Assembly (NCBI GenBank): GCA_902363255.1
Contig: CABIZO010000010.1
Coordinates: 1-46,858, forward strand
Source of the DNA: Peptostreptococcaceae bacterium
GTDB taxonomy: Bacteria > Bacillota > Clostridia > Peptostreptococcales > Peptostreptococcaceae
Length of the DNA: 46,858 nt
Reading direction: 5' to 3'
Both the position numbers and the translations under genes were made by a program. The notes under the pieces were generated by a model. The model was not told the DNA's origin. It searched no databases and saw only the letters and a list, made by a program, of their open reading frames with translations. The stretch's first letter is position 1. Each line of letters opens with the position of its first letter. Positions 1 to 8,556 of the stretch are shown here, in pieces.

Positions 1-17
1 TTAATACTTCAGATGAA

Positions 18-143
<126 letters not shown>

Positions 144-156
144 TTTTTTTATTGTT

Positions 157-194
157 AAAAATAGACTTTTACTATATGAAAGTCTATTTTTTTG
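157..194 (+). terminator. Rho-independent terminator of the rRNA operon
   Basis: A perfect 12-bp inverted repeat (158-169 / 179-190, AAAATAGACTTT) with a 9-nt loop is followed by a T-run. It lies 14 nt after the 5S rRNA. Confidence 0.85.
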
Positions 195-502
195 TGAAAA
201 ATAATAGGAATTTAATGCTAAGTAAATACTTAAGGTGTATTTTATAGAAAAAAATAATAAATAGAAATCTTATATAAATAATTTAAATAAATATAGTTTT
301 TTATATTCATATTTGCTACTATGAATGTGATTTAAATAAAAATAATAATCTAAATTATTATTTTAAGTGGACACAAATGATAGTTTACTAAGGCAATTTG
401 AAAGTTTTGTATAATCAATAAAAGATGGATCTATAGCTGCTAGATAAGTAAAAGATAGCAAGAGAGAAAGTAGTAAAAAAGATTATAGTACCAAAGGGTT
501 GA

Positions 503-664
503 AATCTGAAAAAAGCATCAAAACAAGCATATGAAATATTGATAGAAGGAATAGATAGGAGTAAAATAAAGAGAATAGTAATAGCAGAAGATACTCAAAT
601 AATTGGAGCATTAGGGCTACTATTATTGGGTTTAAATAAAATACTTAGCATAGTGAATATATAA
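503..664 (+). pseudogene. Decayed gene remnant between rRNA operon and yedF
   Basis: The 500-bp space between the 5S terminator and yedF has no intact gene. From 503 to the stop at 662-664 one frame is open and protein-like, containing KKASKQAYEILIEGI and AEDTQIIGALG. The frame continues upstream of a TGA at 500-502 as KKIIVPKG, and earlier stops follow. The GALG-x-LLL ending resembles the C-terminus of BadF/BcrA-type ATPases (acyl-CoA dehydratase activases), but the match is short and from memory. There is no start codon with a ribosome site. The rest of 195-500 is AT-rich with nothing else recognisable. Confidence 0.35.
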
Positions 665-690
665 TTATGCAATATTATAGGAGGAGAAAT

Positions 691-1302
691 ATGAATATAG
701 TAAAAGTTAACGCTATAGGGGATAATTGTCCTATACCAGTTGTAAAAGCAAAAAAAGCAATAGAAGGACTAACTGATGTAGCAATAGTTGAAGTAAGTGT
801 AGATAATGAAATAGCTGTACAAAACGTAACTAAAATGGTTAATCAAAAAAATTTAGAGTCTACTTGTGAAAAGATAGATGAAAATAATTATGTTATAAGA
901 GTAAAATGTGGTGAAATAATAGAAAATGAAGTAACTGAAGAAGTTGTTGCTACAGTAGAAAAAGAAGAAAAAATAGTAGTAGTGTTAAGTAGTGATAAAA
1001 TGGGTGAAGGTGATGAAGAGTTAGGAAAAGTCCTTATAAAAGGATTTATATATGCTGTAACTCAATTGGATAAATTACCTAAAGCTGTATTATTATACAA
1101 TGGTGGTGTTAAATTATCATCAGAAGGTTCAGATTCAATAGAAGATTTAAAAGCATTAGAAGAACAAGGTGTAGAAATATTAAGCTGTGGAACTTGTTTA
1201 AACTTCTATAATTTACAGGATAAATTACAAGTTGGAAAAGTAACTAACATGTATTCTATTGTTGAAGAATTAGCAGGGGCTACTAACGTAATTAGACCAT
1301 AA
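691..1302 (+). CDS. yedF: YedF, sulfurtransferase-like selenium metabolism protein
   Basis: This is a 203-aa protein. The N-terminus is a TusA/SirA-like domain with the CPxP signature (Cys13-Pro-Ile-Pro16). The C-terminal half is DsrE-like with a CGTC pair (Cys166, Cys169). YedF proteins occur in selenium-using bacteria, often near selD; their exact reaction is not established, and a sulfur or selenium carrier role is inferred. The start is ATG 691, with TAGGAGGAG at 678-686. An in-frame upstream ATG at 667 would place the ribosome site inside the gene and was not used. The gene stands alone and ends at a convergent terminator. Confidence 0.88.
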   Translation: MNIVKVNAIGDNCPIPVVKAKKAIEGLTDVAIVEVSVDNEIAVQNVTKMVNQKNLESTCEKIDENNYVIRVKCGEIIENEVTEEVVATVEKEEKIVVVLSSDKMGEGDEELGKVLIKGFIYAVTQLDKLPKAVLLYNGGVKLSSEGSDSIEDLKALEEQGVEILSCGTCLNFYNLQDKLQVGKVTNMYSIVEELAGATNVIRP

Positions 1303-1324
1303 TAAATATAAAAGTATATAAATT

Positions 1325-1376
1325 AAAAAATAGACTAAGTTTTATGTAATATCATAAATCTTAGTCTATTTTAATT
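1325..1376. terminator. Bidirectional terminator between yedF and the 1380 gene
   Basis: An inverted repeat with core AATAGACTAAG / CTTAGTCTATT and flanking A- and T-tracts lies between two convergent genes. It can end transcription from both sides. Confidence 0.8.
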
Positions 1377-1379
1377 TAT

Positions 1380-1853
1380 TTAATTAGTATCATCACTATA
1401 TTTTCCAGTTAAATGATCAATTTCTATTTTTACTACAGTAAAAGCATTTATGGCCCTATCTATATACTTAATTCCTTCTTCCATATGAGGATGTGAATAT
1501 TTATTTCCTATAGCAATAATTGCATCTCTTTTTTCATCATCAGTTACTATTGATGCACGTCCAAATACTACTGCACTTTTGTAATGAGTAGTGAAATATT
1601 TTGGTAATATTTCGATATTAGAATTTACAAAAAAAGAAACTTTATTATTTTTGGATATATTATCTAATTTATGGCCTTTATTAGCACAGTGGAAATAGAT
1701 ACAGTCATTATGATAAACGTAATTAACAGCAATACCATAAGGATATCCATTTTTACTTATAGTTGATAGTACGCCTTCTTTTCCTTCTTTTAATAATTCT
1801 ATTGTATTTTCTTTACTTAGTTCTCTTTTTTTCTTTCGAATCTCATTGAACAT
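1380..1853 (-). CDS. Pyridoxamine 5'-phosphate oxidase-fold flavoprotein (NimA-like)
   Basis: This 158-aa protein belongs to the pyridoxamine-phosphate-oxidase-like split-barrel family. Visible hallmarks are LLKEGKEGVLSTISKNGYPYG near the N-terminus, a YFHCANKGHKLDNI segment (His and Lys typical of FMN/heme-binding NimA-type members), and a SAVVFGRA strand. Such proteins bind FMN and reduce small molecules; the substrate here is unknown. It was started at ATG 1853-1851 because AGGAG lies 7 nt upstream (1865-1861). A longer reading from 1901 has no ribosome site. It is a single gene, convergent with yedF. Confidence 0.8.
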   Translation of the reverse strand: MFNEIRKKKRELSKENTIELLKEGKEGVLSTISKNGYPYGIAVNYVYHNDCIYFHCANKGHKLDNISKNNKVSFFVNSNIEILPKYFTTHYKSAVVFGRASIVTDDEKRDAIIAIGNKYSHPHMEEGIKYIDRAINAFTVVKIEIDHLTGKYSDDTN

Positions 1854-1980
1854 AACTTCACTCCTGTAATAAATTTTATAATAATGATTAAATTGTATCA
1901 TAATTTATTTAATAATAGTGTAGTTATGGATCTTCATGAAGTAAAATAATATTGGGACTATTTATAAAGGGGATGTATTT

Positions 1981-2763
1981 ATGAAAGATAAAATAATAAG
2001 TAGATTAAAAGATATGGAAGGTGATATAAGTTTTTATTATAAAAACTTAGTTACACAAGAAACAATTAAATATAATGAAGAGAAGGAAATGTTAGCAGCA
2101 AGTCTAATAAAGCTAACTGTTTTAGTAGAATGCTTTAGTCAAATAAAACAAAAAGTCATAAGTAAAGATGAGATTTTTATCACCAAAGAAAGAGATAAGG
2201 TGCCTTCCTGTGGAGCTTTAAATTATATGAGGGAAAATCTTAGTGTTACTTTAGAAGATTTATATGTACTAATGATAATCCTCAGTGACAACTATGCTAC
2301 TAATATATTGATTGATAAATTAGGAATAGATAATATTAATATGACTATAAAAGATATTGGATTAAAGAATACAATTATTAATCGTAAGATGTTTGATAGT
2401 GAAAAAGCAAAATTGGGATTGGAGAATTATACGAGTGCAAAAGACATGGGTGATTTATTAGAGATGATGTATAATAAAGATTTAGTTGATGAAAAATCTA
2501 GTGAAGAAATGATAAGCATTTTAAAAAATCAAAGACTAAATGGTAAGATTCCTTTTTTATTACAGGGAGTTAAACCAAAAGTTAGTATTGCTCATAAAAC
2601 AGGAGAAGATACTAATATTACTCATGATGTGGGAATAGTATTTGCTAAGGATCCATTCATAGTGTGTTTTTGTGGTAATAATGTGAATGTTCCTGAATAT
2701 GAAAGACTTATGCAAGACATTACTTATGATATATATAAAGGAGAATTATTTAGGAGGAAATAA
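1981..2763 (+). CDS. Class A beta-lactamase-fold serine hydrolase, no signal peptide
   Basis: This 260-aa protein has the three penicillin-recognising motifs in order: SxxK (Ser41-Leu-Ile-Lys44), SDN (102-104) and KTG (206-208). The family is Beta-lactamase2. The N-terminus is charged, with no signal peptide or lipobox, so it should stay in the cytoplasm, unlike true beta-lactamases. The omega-loop segment (MFDSEKAKLGLENYTS, about 137-152) does not carry the usual ExxLN. A role as peptidase or amidase on cell-wall or dipeptide substrates is inferred from the immediately following M19 dipeptidase, whose ribosome site lies in this gene's last codons. The start ATG is preceded by AAGGGGATG. Confidence 0.82.
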   Translation: MKDKIISRLKDMEGDISFYYKNLVTQETIKYNEEKEMLAASLIKLTVLVECFSQIKQKVISKDEIFITKERDKVPSCGALNYMRENLSVTLEDLYVLMIILSDNYATNILIDKLGIDNINMTIKDIGLKNTIINRKMFDSEKAKLGLENYTSAKDMGDLLEMMYNKDLVDEKSSEEMISILKNQRLNGKIPFLLQGVKPKVSIAHKTGEDTNITHDVGIVFAKDPFIVCFCGNNVNVPEYERLMQDITYDIYKGELFRRK

Positions 2764-3735
2764 ATGAAGATAGTTGATTTTCATTGTGATACTATATCGC
2801 AATTATATGATATTAGAGAAAGTGGCGAAAATATAAATTTAAGAAAAAACAGATTACACTTAGACATAGAGAAAATGAAAAAAGGTGATTACATGCTTCA
2901 AGTTTTTGCGTCTTATGTGGATCTTGGAAGTAATAATAAATCATTAGAATCTTGTCTTAGTTATATAGATTTGCTATATGACGAAGTAGAAAAGAATAAA
3001 GACGATATTGAAATAGTTTATACTTATGAAGATATAATAAAAAATATTAAAGAAAATAAGATGTCAGCATTATTATCTATCGAAGAAGGCGGTGTTTGTA
3101 AGGGTAATTTATCATTGCTTAGAAACTTCTACAGACTTGGTGTAAGGATGATGACTTTAACATGGAACTATGAAAATGAGTTAGCTTATCCAAATGGATA
3201 TTTTTATAATAAAGAAAAAGATGAAAGAAAAGGGCTTAAAGAAAAAGGTTTTGAGTTCATAAATGAGATGGAGAAATTAGGAATGATTATAGACGTTTCC
3301 CATTTATCGGATGATGGTATATATGATGTTTATAGCAATACAACAAAGCCTTTTATAGCTAGTCATTCTAATGCTAGAAGTGTATGTTCTCACCAAAGAA
3401 ATTTAACAGATGACATGATTAAGAAAATTGGAGATAGAGGTGGAATTATAGGTATTAATTTTTACTCTTCATTTTTAAATAATAATTATAAATCTAGTGA
3501 TATTAGCAAAATCGAAGATATTATAAATCATATTAAGTACACATCTAATATTGGAGGTATAGATTGCGTAGGTATTGGTAGTGATTTTGATGGAATAGAT
3601 TGCCCTTTAGAATTTGAGAACTCATCAAATATGCAATTAATTTATAATGAAATGAAGAAATCAGGCTTTAAAGAGAGTGATATAGAAAAGGTATTTTATA
3701 AAAATTCACTAAGACTATTTAAAGAATTATTATAA
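2764..3735 (+). CDS. Membrane-dipeptidase family protein (peptidase M19)
   Basis: This 323-aa zinc dipeptidase is of the renal dipeptidase family. Metal-ligand motifs are visible: DFHCDT at residues 5-10 (His7, Asp9), the bridging Glu in SIEEGG (about 107-112), IDVSH and ASHSNARS, then GSDFDGI. It cleaves dipeptides, often with D- or dehydro-residues; no signal peptide is present, so it is probably cytoplasmic. The start ATG 2764 directly follows the upstream stop, with TAGGAGG overlapping that gene's end, so the two genes are translationally coupled. Confidence 0.9.
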   Translation: MKIVDFHCDTISQLYDIRESGENINLRKNRLHLDIEKMKKGDYMLQVFASYVDLGSNNKSLESCLSYIDLLYDEVEKNKDDIEIVYTYEDIIKNIKENKMSALLSIEEGGVCKGNLSLLRNFYRLGVRMMTLTWNYENELAYPNGYFYNKEKDERKGLKEKGFEFINEMEKLGMIIDVSHLSDDGIYDVYSNTTKPFIASHSNARSVCSHQRNLTDDMIKKIGDRGGIIGINFYSSFLNNNYKSSDISKIEDIINHIKYTSNIGGIDCVGIGSDFDGIDCPLEFENSSNMQLIYNEMKKSGFKESDIEKVFYKNSLRLFKELL

Positions 3736-3859
3736 ATTAAAAATAAATACTATAAAGCTTTAAAATATTATTACTAATTTATTTGCATTTGATGGTTATT
3801 TTTTTTAATTCTGCTACTATATATGTAGTAACTATAGTAAAAAATAGGAGGGCTACATT

Positions 3860-4141
3860 ATGAATACAGTTGAAATTTTTAGAACTGTAGTAGGAGTATT
3901 TTTTATTTTATTTGGGTTAGTTATATATGCATATGATCAAAGGCACGATATGGTATATTCAGAATATAGGTATAGCCCTATGAGTTGGTTAATTTGCATA
4001 CTTGTTGGTGTTTTTTTGACTGCATGTACTATGGAAAGAGGAATTTATTTTGCTATGGCAGCTGTGGTATTATGGTCAGTTGAAAAAATAATATTAGTAA
4101 TACAAGATGATAAAAAGAGAAAATTTAAACAAAGTATATGA
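3860..4141 (+). CDS. Small hydrophobic membrane protein, unknown function
   Basis: This 93-aa protein starts at ATG 3860 with AGGAGGG 10 nt upstream. It has about three hydrophobic stretches (residues 8-25, 45-60 and 62-82), a hydrophilic YDQRHDMVYSEYRYSP loop and a basic C-terminus (KKRKFKQSI). No family is recognised. It is a single gene followed by a strong terminator. The 124 bp upstream contain an imperfect palindrome CTACTATATATGTAG just before the ribosome site. Confidence 0.65.
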   Translation: MNTVEIFRTVVGVFFILFGLVIYAYDQRHDMVYSEYRYSPMSWLICILVGVFLTACTMERGIYFAMAAVVLWSVEKIILVIQDDKKRKFKQSI

Positions 4142-4145
4142 ATGT

Positions 4146-4191
4146 AAAAAGTCTATGTTTCAATTGTCATATTAGAACATAGACTTTTTTA
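4146..4191 (+). terminator. Rho-independent terminator after the small membrane gene
   Basis: AAAAAGTCTATGTT (4146-4159) pairs with AACATAGACTTTTTT (4176-4190), with a 16-nt loop and a T-run. Confidence 0.85.
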
Positions 4192-4194
4192 CTT

Positions 4195-4330
4195 ACAAGG
4201 AAATTTTGAGCAACGGAGTTGCCTGGAATTTCATGGCGCCACACCGTGGCTTAAAGTAGTAGCGAAGGTATCTCGTTGGCGACATGAAGTATTTCACCGA
4301 CACGTCACTCAGGCGAAGCGAATTTTTTAG
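4195..4330. repeat. GC-richer intergenic repeat element, copy 1
   Basis: This stretch is clearly richer in G+C than its surroundings and has no ORF. It holds nested inverted repeats: GCAAC 4210-4214 / GTTGC 4218-4222 inside GAAATT 4200-4205 / AATTTC 4227-4232, and GCCAC 4238-4242 / GTGGC 4246-4250. Its last 48 nt (4281-4328, ending in AATTTTTT) match 26522-26569 without gaps at 36 of 48 positions. It looks like a dispersed extragenic element or a structured RNA. Confidence 0.6.
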
Positions 4331-4395
4331 ATTATTTTAAATAATTTTATTAGATAGTGACTAATATAGGAATTTAATAAATTTACTTCTTTAAA

Positions 4396-4426
4396 TTGAG
4401 TAAAAAAATAGAAAATATTATATAAT
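4396..4426 (+). promoter_or_regulatory. Possible promoter for the DNA end-processing island
   Basis: TATAAT at 4421-4426 with TTGAGT at 4396-4401, spacer 19 nt, 43 nt before the first start codon. It is a plausible SigA-type promoter with a long spacer. Confidence 0.4.
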
Positions 4427-4468
4427 TATAGATAGGTAAAAATGAAATCTTTAGAAATAGGTGATTAG

Positions 4469-6364
4469 ATGAAATATTTATTTCAGGAAGTTGATTTAAA
4501 TAAGAAAAAAGAAAAGATAGTTAATATATATGAAAATATAATAAAAAATAATAATTATAGATCGAAAGATATACTTTTTTTAGTACCAAATGCAATTACT
4601 AAATTAAGTTATATTAGAAAAATAAATCTTCCATTTAGTGAAGAATTAAAAATTACTACATACAGTCACTTTGTTCAAAGTGAGTTAATAAAATACTGGC
4701 CTATCGTAGAAAGTAACTGTGACAAAATAAAAGCAAATAAAATAAGCCCTTCTTTTATTTCTCAAAGTTTAAGTGAATATATAATCATGGAGTATATAAA
4801 AAAGACGAGAGAAGAAGAAAATTATTTTCAAGATATAGTGGGTACAAATAAAAGTATATGTAGAAATATACTAGATAATTTAAGCAAAAGTTGTTTTAAT
4901 AATATAGATATTAATACTATTGGAGAAAAAATATATGATTCAAAGAAAAATAGAAATGATTTAAATAGATATTCATATACACAAATGCAAGAAGTTATAG
5001 ATTTTTATATGGACACTTTATTATCAAATGGTATAATTGACAATTCTTTGGCTGTATATTTATACAATAATTTTTTATTAAATAATGAAAAATATAAAGA
5101 AATATTAAGCAAAGAGTACAAATATTTAATTGTAGATAGTTTGGAAAATACAAGTGTTAGTGAATGTGATTTAATAGTAGAGCTTTTAAAGAAGGTAGAC
5201 GATGGATATATTTTTTATGATAAAACTAAAGATTATTCTTCATTTAAAAATGTGGATATTGATTATGTAGAAGAAAATATAATAAAAGTATTTTTTGAAG
5301 AAGGATCATACAACTTAGAAACAATAAATATCAAATCATTATATAAAGAAAGACCGAGTATGACACTTGAAGATGGATATCATTTATATGATGAAATGAT
5401 AGAAGGCTTAGTAGAAAAACTTTCACAGTTAGTGGAAGAAGGAAAAAATTTAAAAGATATGGTTATTATTTCACCTGTAAATAACTCAATTTTAGACTAT
5501 AAAATTTGTAATAAACTAAGCCAAAGTAATATAGAAGTAGTCAACACAAAAGTAGATAACAAAATTATTGACCATCCTTATGCTAATGCATTGGTAGTGG
5601 CAACTTGTATTTTTTATAACTTGCAACATTTAATAAAGGAAGAAGAGTATATAAACTTTATAGAAGTATTATTTGGAGTAAATAAAATAAGAGCCATAAA
5701 AATATATAATCATAGACATGATGATGAAGAATATAAGACTTTAATTGAATATATTAAAAACAAAGAAAAAGATAATTTGAGAATAAGTGAGTTTTTATTA
5801 CAATTTTACATAGAAAAAATGCTTCATCTTAAAGATGGAAAGAAAAATGTAGATTTCTGTAAAGATATTATTAAACAAGGTGATATATTTACAGAAATAT
5901 TAGAAGAGCTAAATATGGATGAAAAGGAAAAGAATGAAGTATTTGTAAAATGTTTAAAAGATAATATAAATGATTACTATATGTCTGCAGATATTGAAGA
6001 TATGAAAAATAGTGATAAAGTGATTATTACAACACCTTATACTTATATAAATGCAAATATAAATAGAAAAATACAGTTATGGTTAGATGTGGGAAGTAAT
6101 GCTTGGAATATGAAGATAGAAAAGGACATTGCAAATCCTTTAGTACTTAGAAAATCTTTTGATGAAAAGTTAATATATAGTGATGAAATGGAAGATAGAA
6201 ATAAAAGATACTATCTATACAACTTGATTTATAATTTATTACTTAATAGTAAAGAAGTATATGCTTTTAAAAGTGAGTATAGTGTAAATGGATTTATGCA
6301 GGAAAGTATGCTATATGGTCTTTTATTAAAGCTTTTAGATAAAGGAGAAATAACTAATGAGTAA
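4469..6364 (+). CDS. Degenerate SF1-helicase / AddB-like subunit
   Basis: This 631-aa protein has SF1 (UvrD/AddB-like) layout but lost its ATPase motifs. An N-terminal strand (DILFLVPNAITKLSYIRKI) stands where AddB has its VPEQ segment, with no Walker A. A YLIVDSLENTS segment near residues 218-230 sits where helicases have DEXQDT. A MVIISPVNN strand resembles the start of domain 2A. It lacks the C-terminal nuclease and Cys cluster of true AddB. Its 8-nt overlap with an active helicase, followed by a RecB-type nuclease, suggests a structural scaffold of a helicase-nuclease complex. The start ATG has AGGTGA about 8 nt upstream. The subunit role is inference. Confidence 0.65.
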   Translation: MKYLFQEVDLNKKKEKIVNIYENIIKNNNYRSKDILFLVPNAITKLSYIRKINLPFSEELKITTYSHFVQSELIKYWPIVESNCDKIKANKISPSFISQSLSEYIIMEYIKKTREEENYFQDIVGTNKSICRNILDNLSKSCFNNIDINTIGEKIYDSKKNRNDLNRYSYTQMQEVIDFYMDTLLSNGIIDNSLAVYLYNNFLLNNEKYKEILSKEYKYLIVDSLENTSVSECDLIVELLKKVDDGYIFYDKTKDYSSFKNVDIDYVEENIIKVFFEEGSYNLETINIKSLYKERPSMTLEDGYHLYDEMIEGLVEKLSQLVEEGKNLKDMVIISPVNNSILDYKICNKLSQSNIEVVNTKVDNKIIDHPYANALVVATCIFYNLQHLIKEEEYINFIEVLFGVNKIRAIKIYNHRHDDEEYKTLIEYIKNKEKDNLRISEFLLQFYIEKMLHLKDGKKNVDFCKDIIKQGDIFTEILEELNMDEKEKNEVFVKCLKDNINDYYMSADIEDMKNSDKVIITTPYTYINANINRKIQLWLDVGSNAWNMKIEKDIANPLVLRKSFDEKLIYSDEMEDRNKRYYLYNLIYNLLLNSKEVYAFKSEYSVNGFMQESMLYGLLLKLLDKGEITNE

Positions 6365-8552
6365 GATAAATTACAGAGAGGACCAGCTTCCTATAATTCA
6401 ATATGAAGGTGGAAAAATGGCAGTTCCTGCAGTGCCAGGGGCTGGTAAGACTTTTATAGTTACAAATTTAGTAGCAAAGCTTTTGGAAGAGAAAAAACAA
6501 GGTAAGGGTAAGATACTTATCTTAACTTATATGAATAGTGCAGTGAATAACTTTAAAGTTAGAATAAAGAAAATTCTTGAAGAAAAAAGTATAGAAGATA
6601 AAAACTCTTATGAAGTTATGACTATACATTCTTTAGCTGTAAAAATTATAAAAGAAAAGCCAGAACTTGTTATGTTAAATGAAGATTTTAATATAGCTGA
6701 TGACTTACAAAAGACAATGATCCTTGGTGACTGTATTAATAATTTTAAGTTAAATGGTGGAGAAAAAGCCTTTAGATTTTTCTTAAAAGAACAAAAAGAC
6801 CCTATGTGGGCAGACAGACAATTGGATGCTTGGGAAAAAGGATTTTATGACTTAGTTCAAAATACTATAAGTGAGCTTAAGTATAAAGATATTACACCAC
6901 AAAAACTTGATGAATATATGAGAGAAAATCGTAGGGGGATTTTAAAAATAATTCTTCCTATTTATAGTGAGTATGAAAAAAAATTGAAGTCCAATGGACT
7001 ACTAGATTATGATGATATGCTTATTTTAGCCTATAAGGCTTTAAGTAGTGATGAAGATTTAAAAAGAAAGTATCAAAATAGATATCAGTATGTATTTGAA
7101 GATGAATGTCAGGACTCAAATGAAATACAAGGTAAGATAATAGGTCTTATTTGTGAAGAACATAATAATCTTGTAAGAGTTGGGGATATAAATCAAAGTA
7201 TAACAGGAACTTTTTCTTCGTCAGATCCAAAGTTTTTTAAAGAATTTATAGAACATAGTGATTACTGCTATAGGATGGATATGTCCAATAGAAGCTCAAA
7301 AGATGTTATAAATCTTGCTAATGAGTTAGTAAGATATGTAACTCAAAATTTACAGCCTGAGTGTAGGGATGCTTTGGAAGAAATGGATATTAAAACAGTG
7401 CCTAAAAATAAAGGATACAAAGAAAATCCAAATCCAGACAAATATCAAATTAATTATAAATATTATGAGACTTTTGATAAAGAAATAGAGCAGACTGTAA
7501 AATTTGTGAGAAATATCAATAAAAAATATCCTGATAAAAGTATAGGGATCTTAGTACCTTATAACGATCATGTTAATTTAGTCGCAAAAGAACTTATAAA
7601 AGAAGATTTGGAATTTGAAGAGTTAGGCCCAAATTCTCTTAGAAAAAGAAGAGTAATAGATAATATTGCTTCAATATTAGACTTTATATTAAATTGTGAT
7701 GAAAAAGAAAAATTAATAGAAGTATTAGATAAAGTTTATATAAAAACTGATAATAAAGAAGGAAAAAAAGATTTTTTACAACTATTAAGAGAAACAAATT
7801 TAACTGTGGAAGAATTATTATATGATAAAGAATGCTCTAAAGAATTAATAATAGACATTGATAGTGATTTATACCAAAGTTTTTTATATGGCATATACAA
7901 TTTAAAGAATATAATAGAATACCCTTTAACTAGAATAGACAAGCTGATTCTTTTCATAGGAGACAGCATGATAATAGAAAAAGAAGAAAAAGCTATAGTT
8001 GATTATTTAGGTTTTTATGTGAAATATTTAGTATCAGAAAATAATACTATGAATCTTCAACAAATATATAGCTTGCTAAGTGACAGGAAAAATAGAGTTT
8101 TTAGTTATATAATAGAAGTTGTTAGTGAAATCAATGGATACGAGCCACTACCTGGAAGTATAACTGTGTGTAATTATCACAAATCAAAGGGGTTAGAGTG
8201 GGATTGTGTATTTTTATTGGGAATGACGGAGTTTAATTTCCCGGACAATATTTATCAAAAGTTTCAATGTGATAAATGGTATCTAAAAGAAAAATATAAA
8301 AATCCAGAAGCAAATATAAAAGCTGAGATAGATTTTGTTTCAAATGGTGAAGTAACTAAAAATTACCCTAAAGAAATTAAAGAAAGTCTAATAAAAGAAA
8401 AAATAAGACTTTTATATGTGGGTATAACAAGGGCGAAAGAGATGCTAATATTGTCTGCAAGTGCAAAAAATTCTGCTACAGATAAGAAAAAACAAAACCC
8501 ATCTATGTATTTAAATATATTAAAAAATATTATAGATAAAAAAGGAGAATGA
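6357..8552 (+). CDS. UvrD/Rep/PcrA-type SF1 DNA helicase (no nuclease domain)
   Basis: This 731-aa protein has all helicase motifs intact: Walker A VPGAGKT (26-32), TIHS (motif Ib), DECQDS (249-254), VGDINQSI (motif III), NRSS (motif IV, a variant of NYRS), YHKSKGLEWD (motif V) and LLYVGITRAKE (motif VI, about 684). It should be an ATP-dependent 3'-5' DNA translocase. It is much shorter than AddA because it has no C-terminal nuclease; a separate Fe-S nuclease is encoded 4 nt downstream. Its start overlaps the previous gene by 8 nt (ATGAGTAA). It probably works with its two neighbours as a second AddAB-like machine. Confidence 0.88.
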   Translation: MSKINYREDQLPIIQYEGGKMAVPAVPGAGKTFIVTNLVAKLLEEKKQGKGKILILTYMNSAVNNFKVRIKKILEEKSIEDKNSYEVMTIHSLAVKIIKEKPELVMLNEDFNIADDLQKTMILGDCINNFKLNGGEKAFRFFLKEQKDPMWADRQLDAWEKGFYDLVQNTISELKYKDITPQKLDEYMRENRRGILKIILPIYSEYEKKLKSNGLLDYDDMLILAYKALSSDEDLKRKYQNRYQYVFEDECQDSNEIQGKIIGLICEEHNNLVRVGDINQSITGTFSSSDPKFFKEFIEHSDYCYRMDMSNRSSKDVINLANELVRYVTQNLQPECRDALEEMDIKTVPKNKGYKENPNPDKYQINYKYYETFDKEIEQTVKFVRNINKKYPDKSIGILVPYNDHVNLVAKELIKEDLEFEELGPNSLRKRRVIDNIASILDFILNCDEKEKLIEVLDKVYIKTDNKEGKKDFLQLLRETNLTVEELLYDKECSKELIIDIDSDLYQSFLYGIYNLKNIIEYPLTRIDKLILFIGDSMIIEKEEKAIVDYLGFYVKYLVSENNTMNLQQIYSLLSDRKNRVFSYIIEVVSEINGYEPLPGSITVCNYHKSKGLEWDCVFLLGMTEFNFPDNIYQKFQCDKWYLKEKYKNPEANIKAEIDFVSNGEVTKNYPKEIKESLIKEKIRLLYVGITRAKEMLILSASAKNSATDKKKQNPSMYLNILKNIIDKKGE

Positions 8553-8556
8553 TTGA

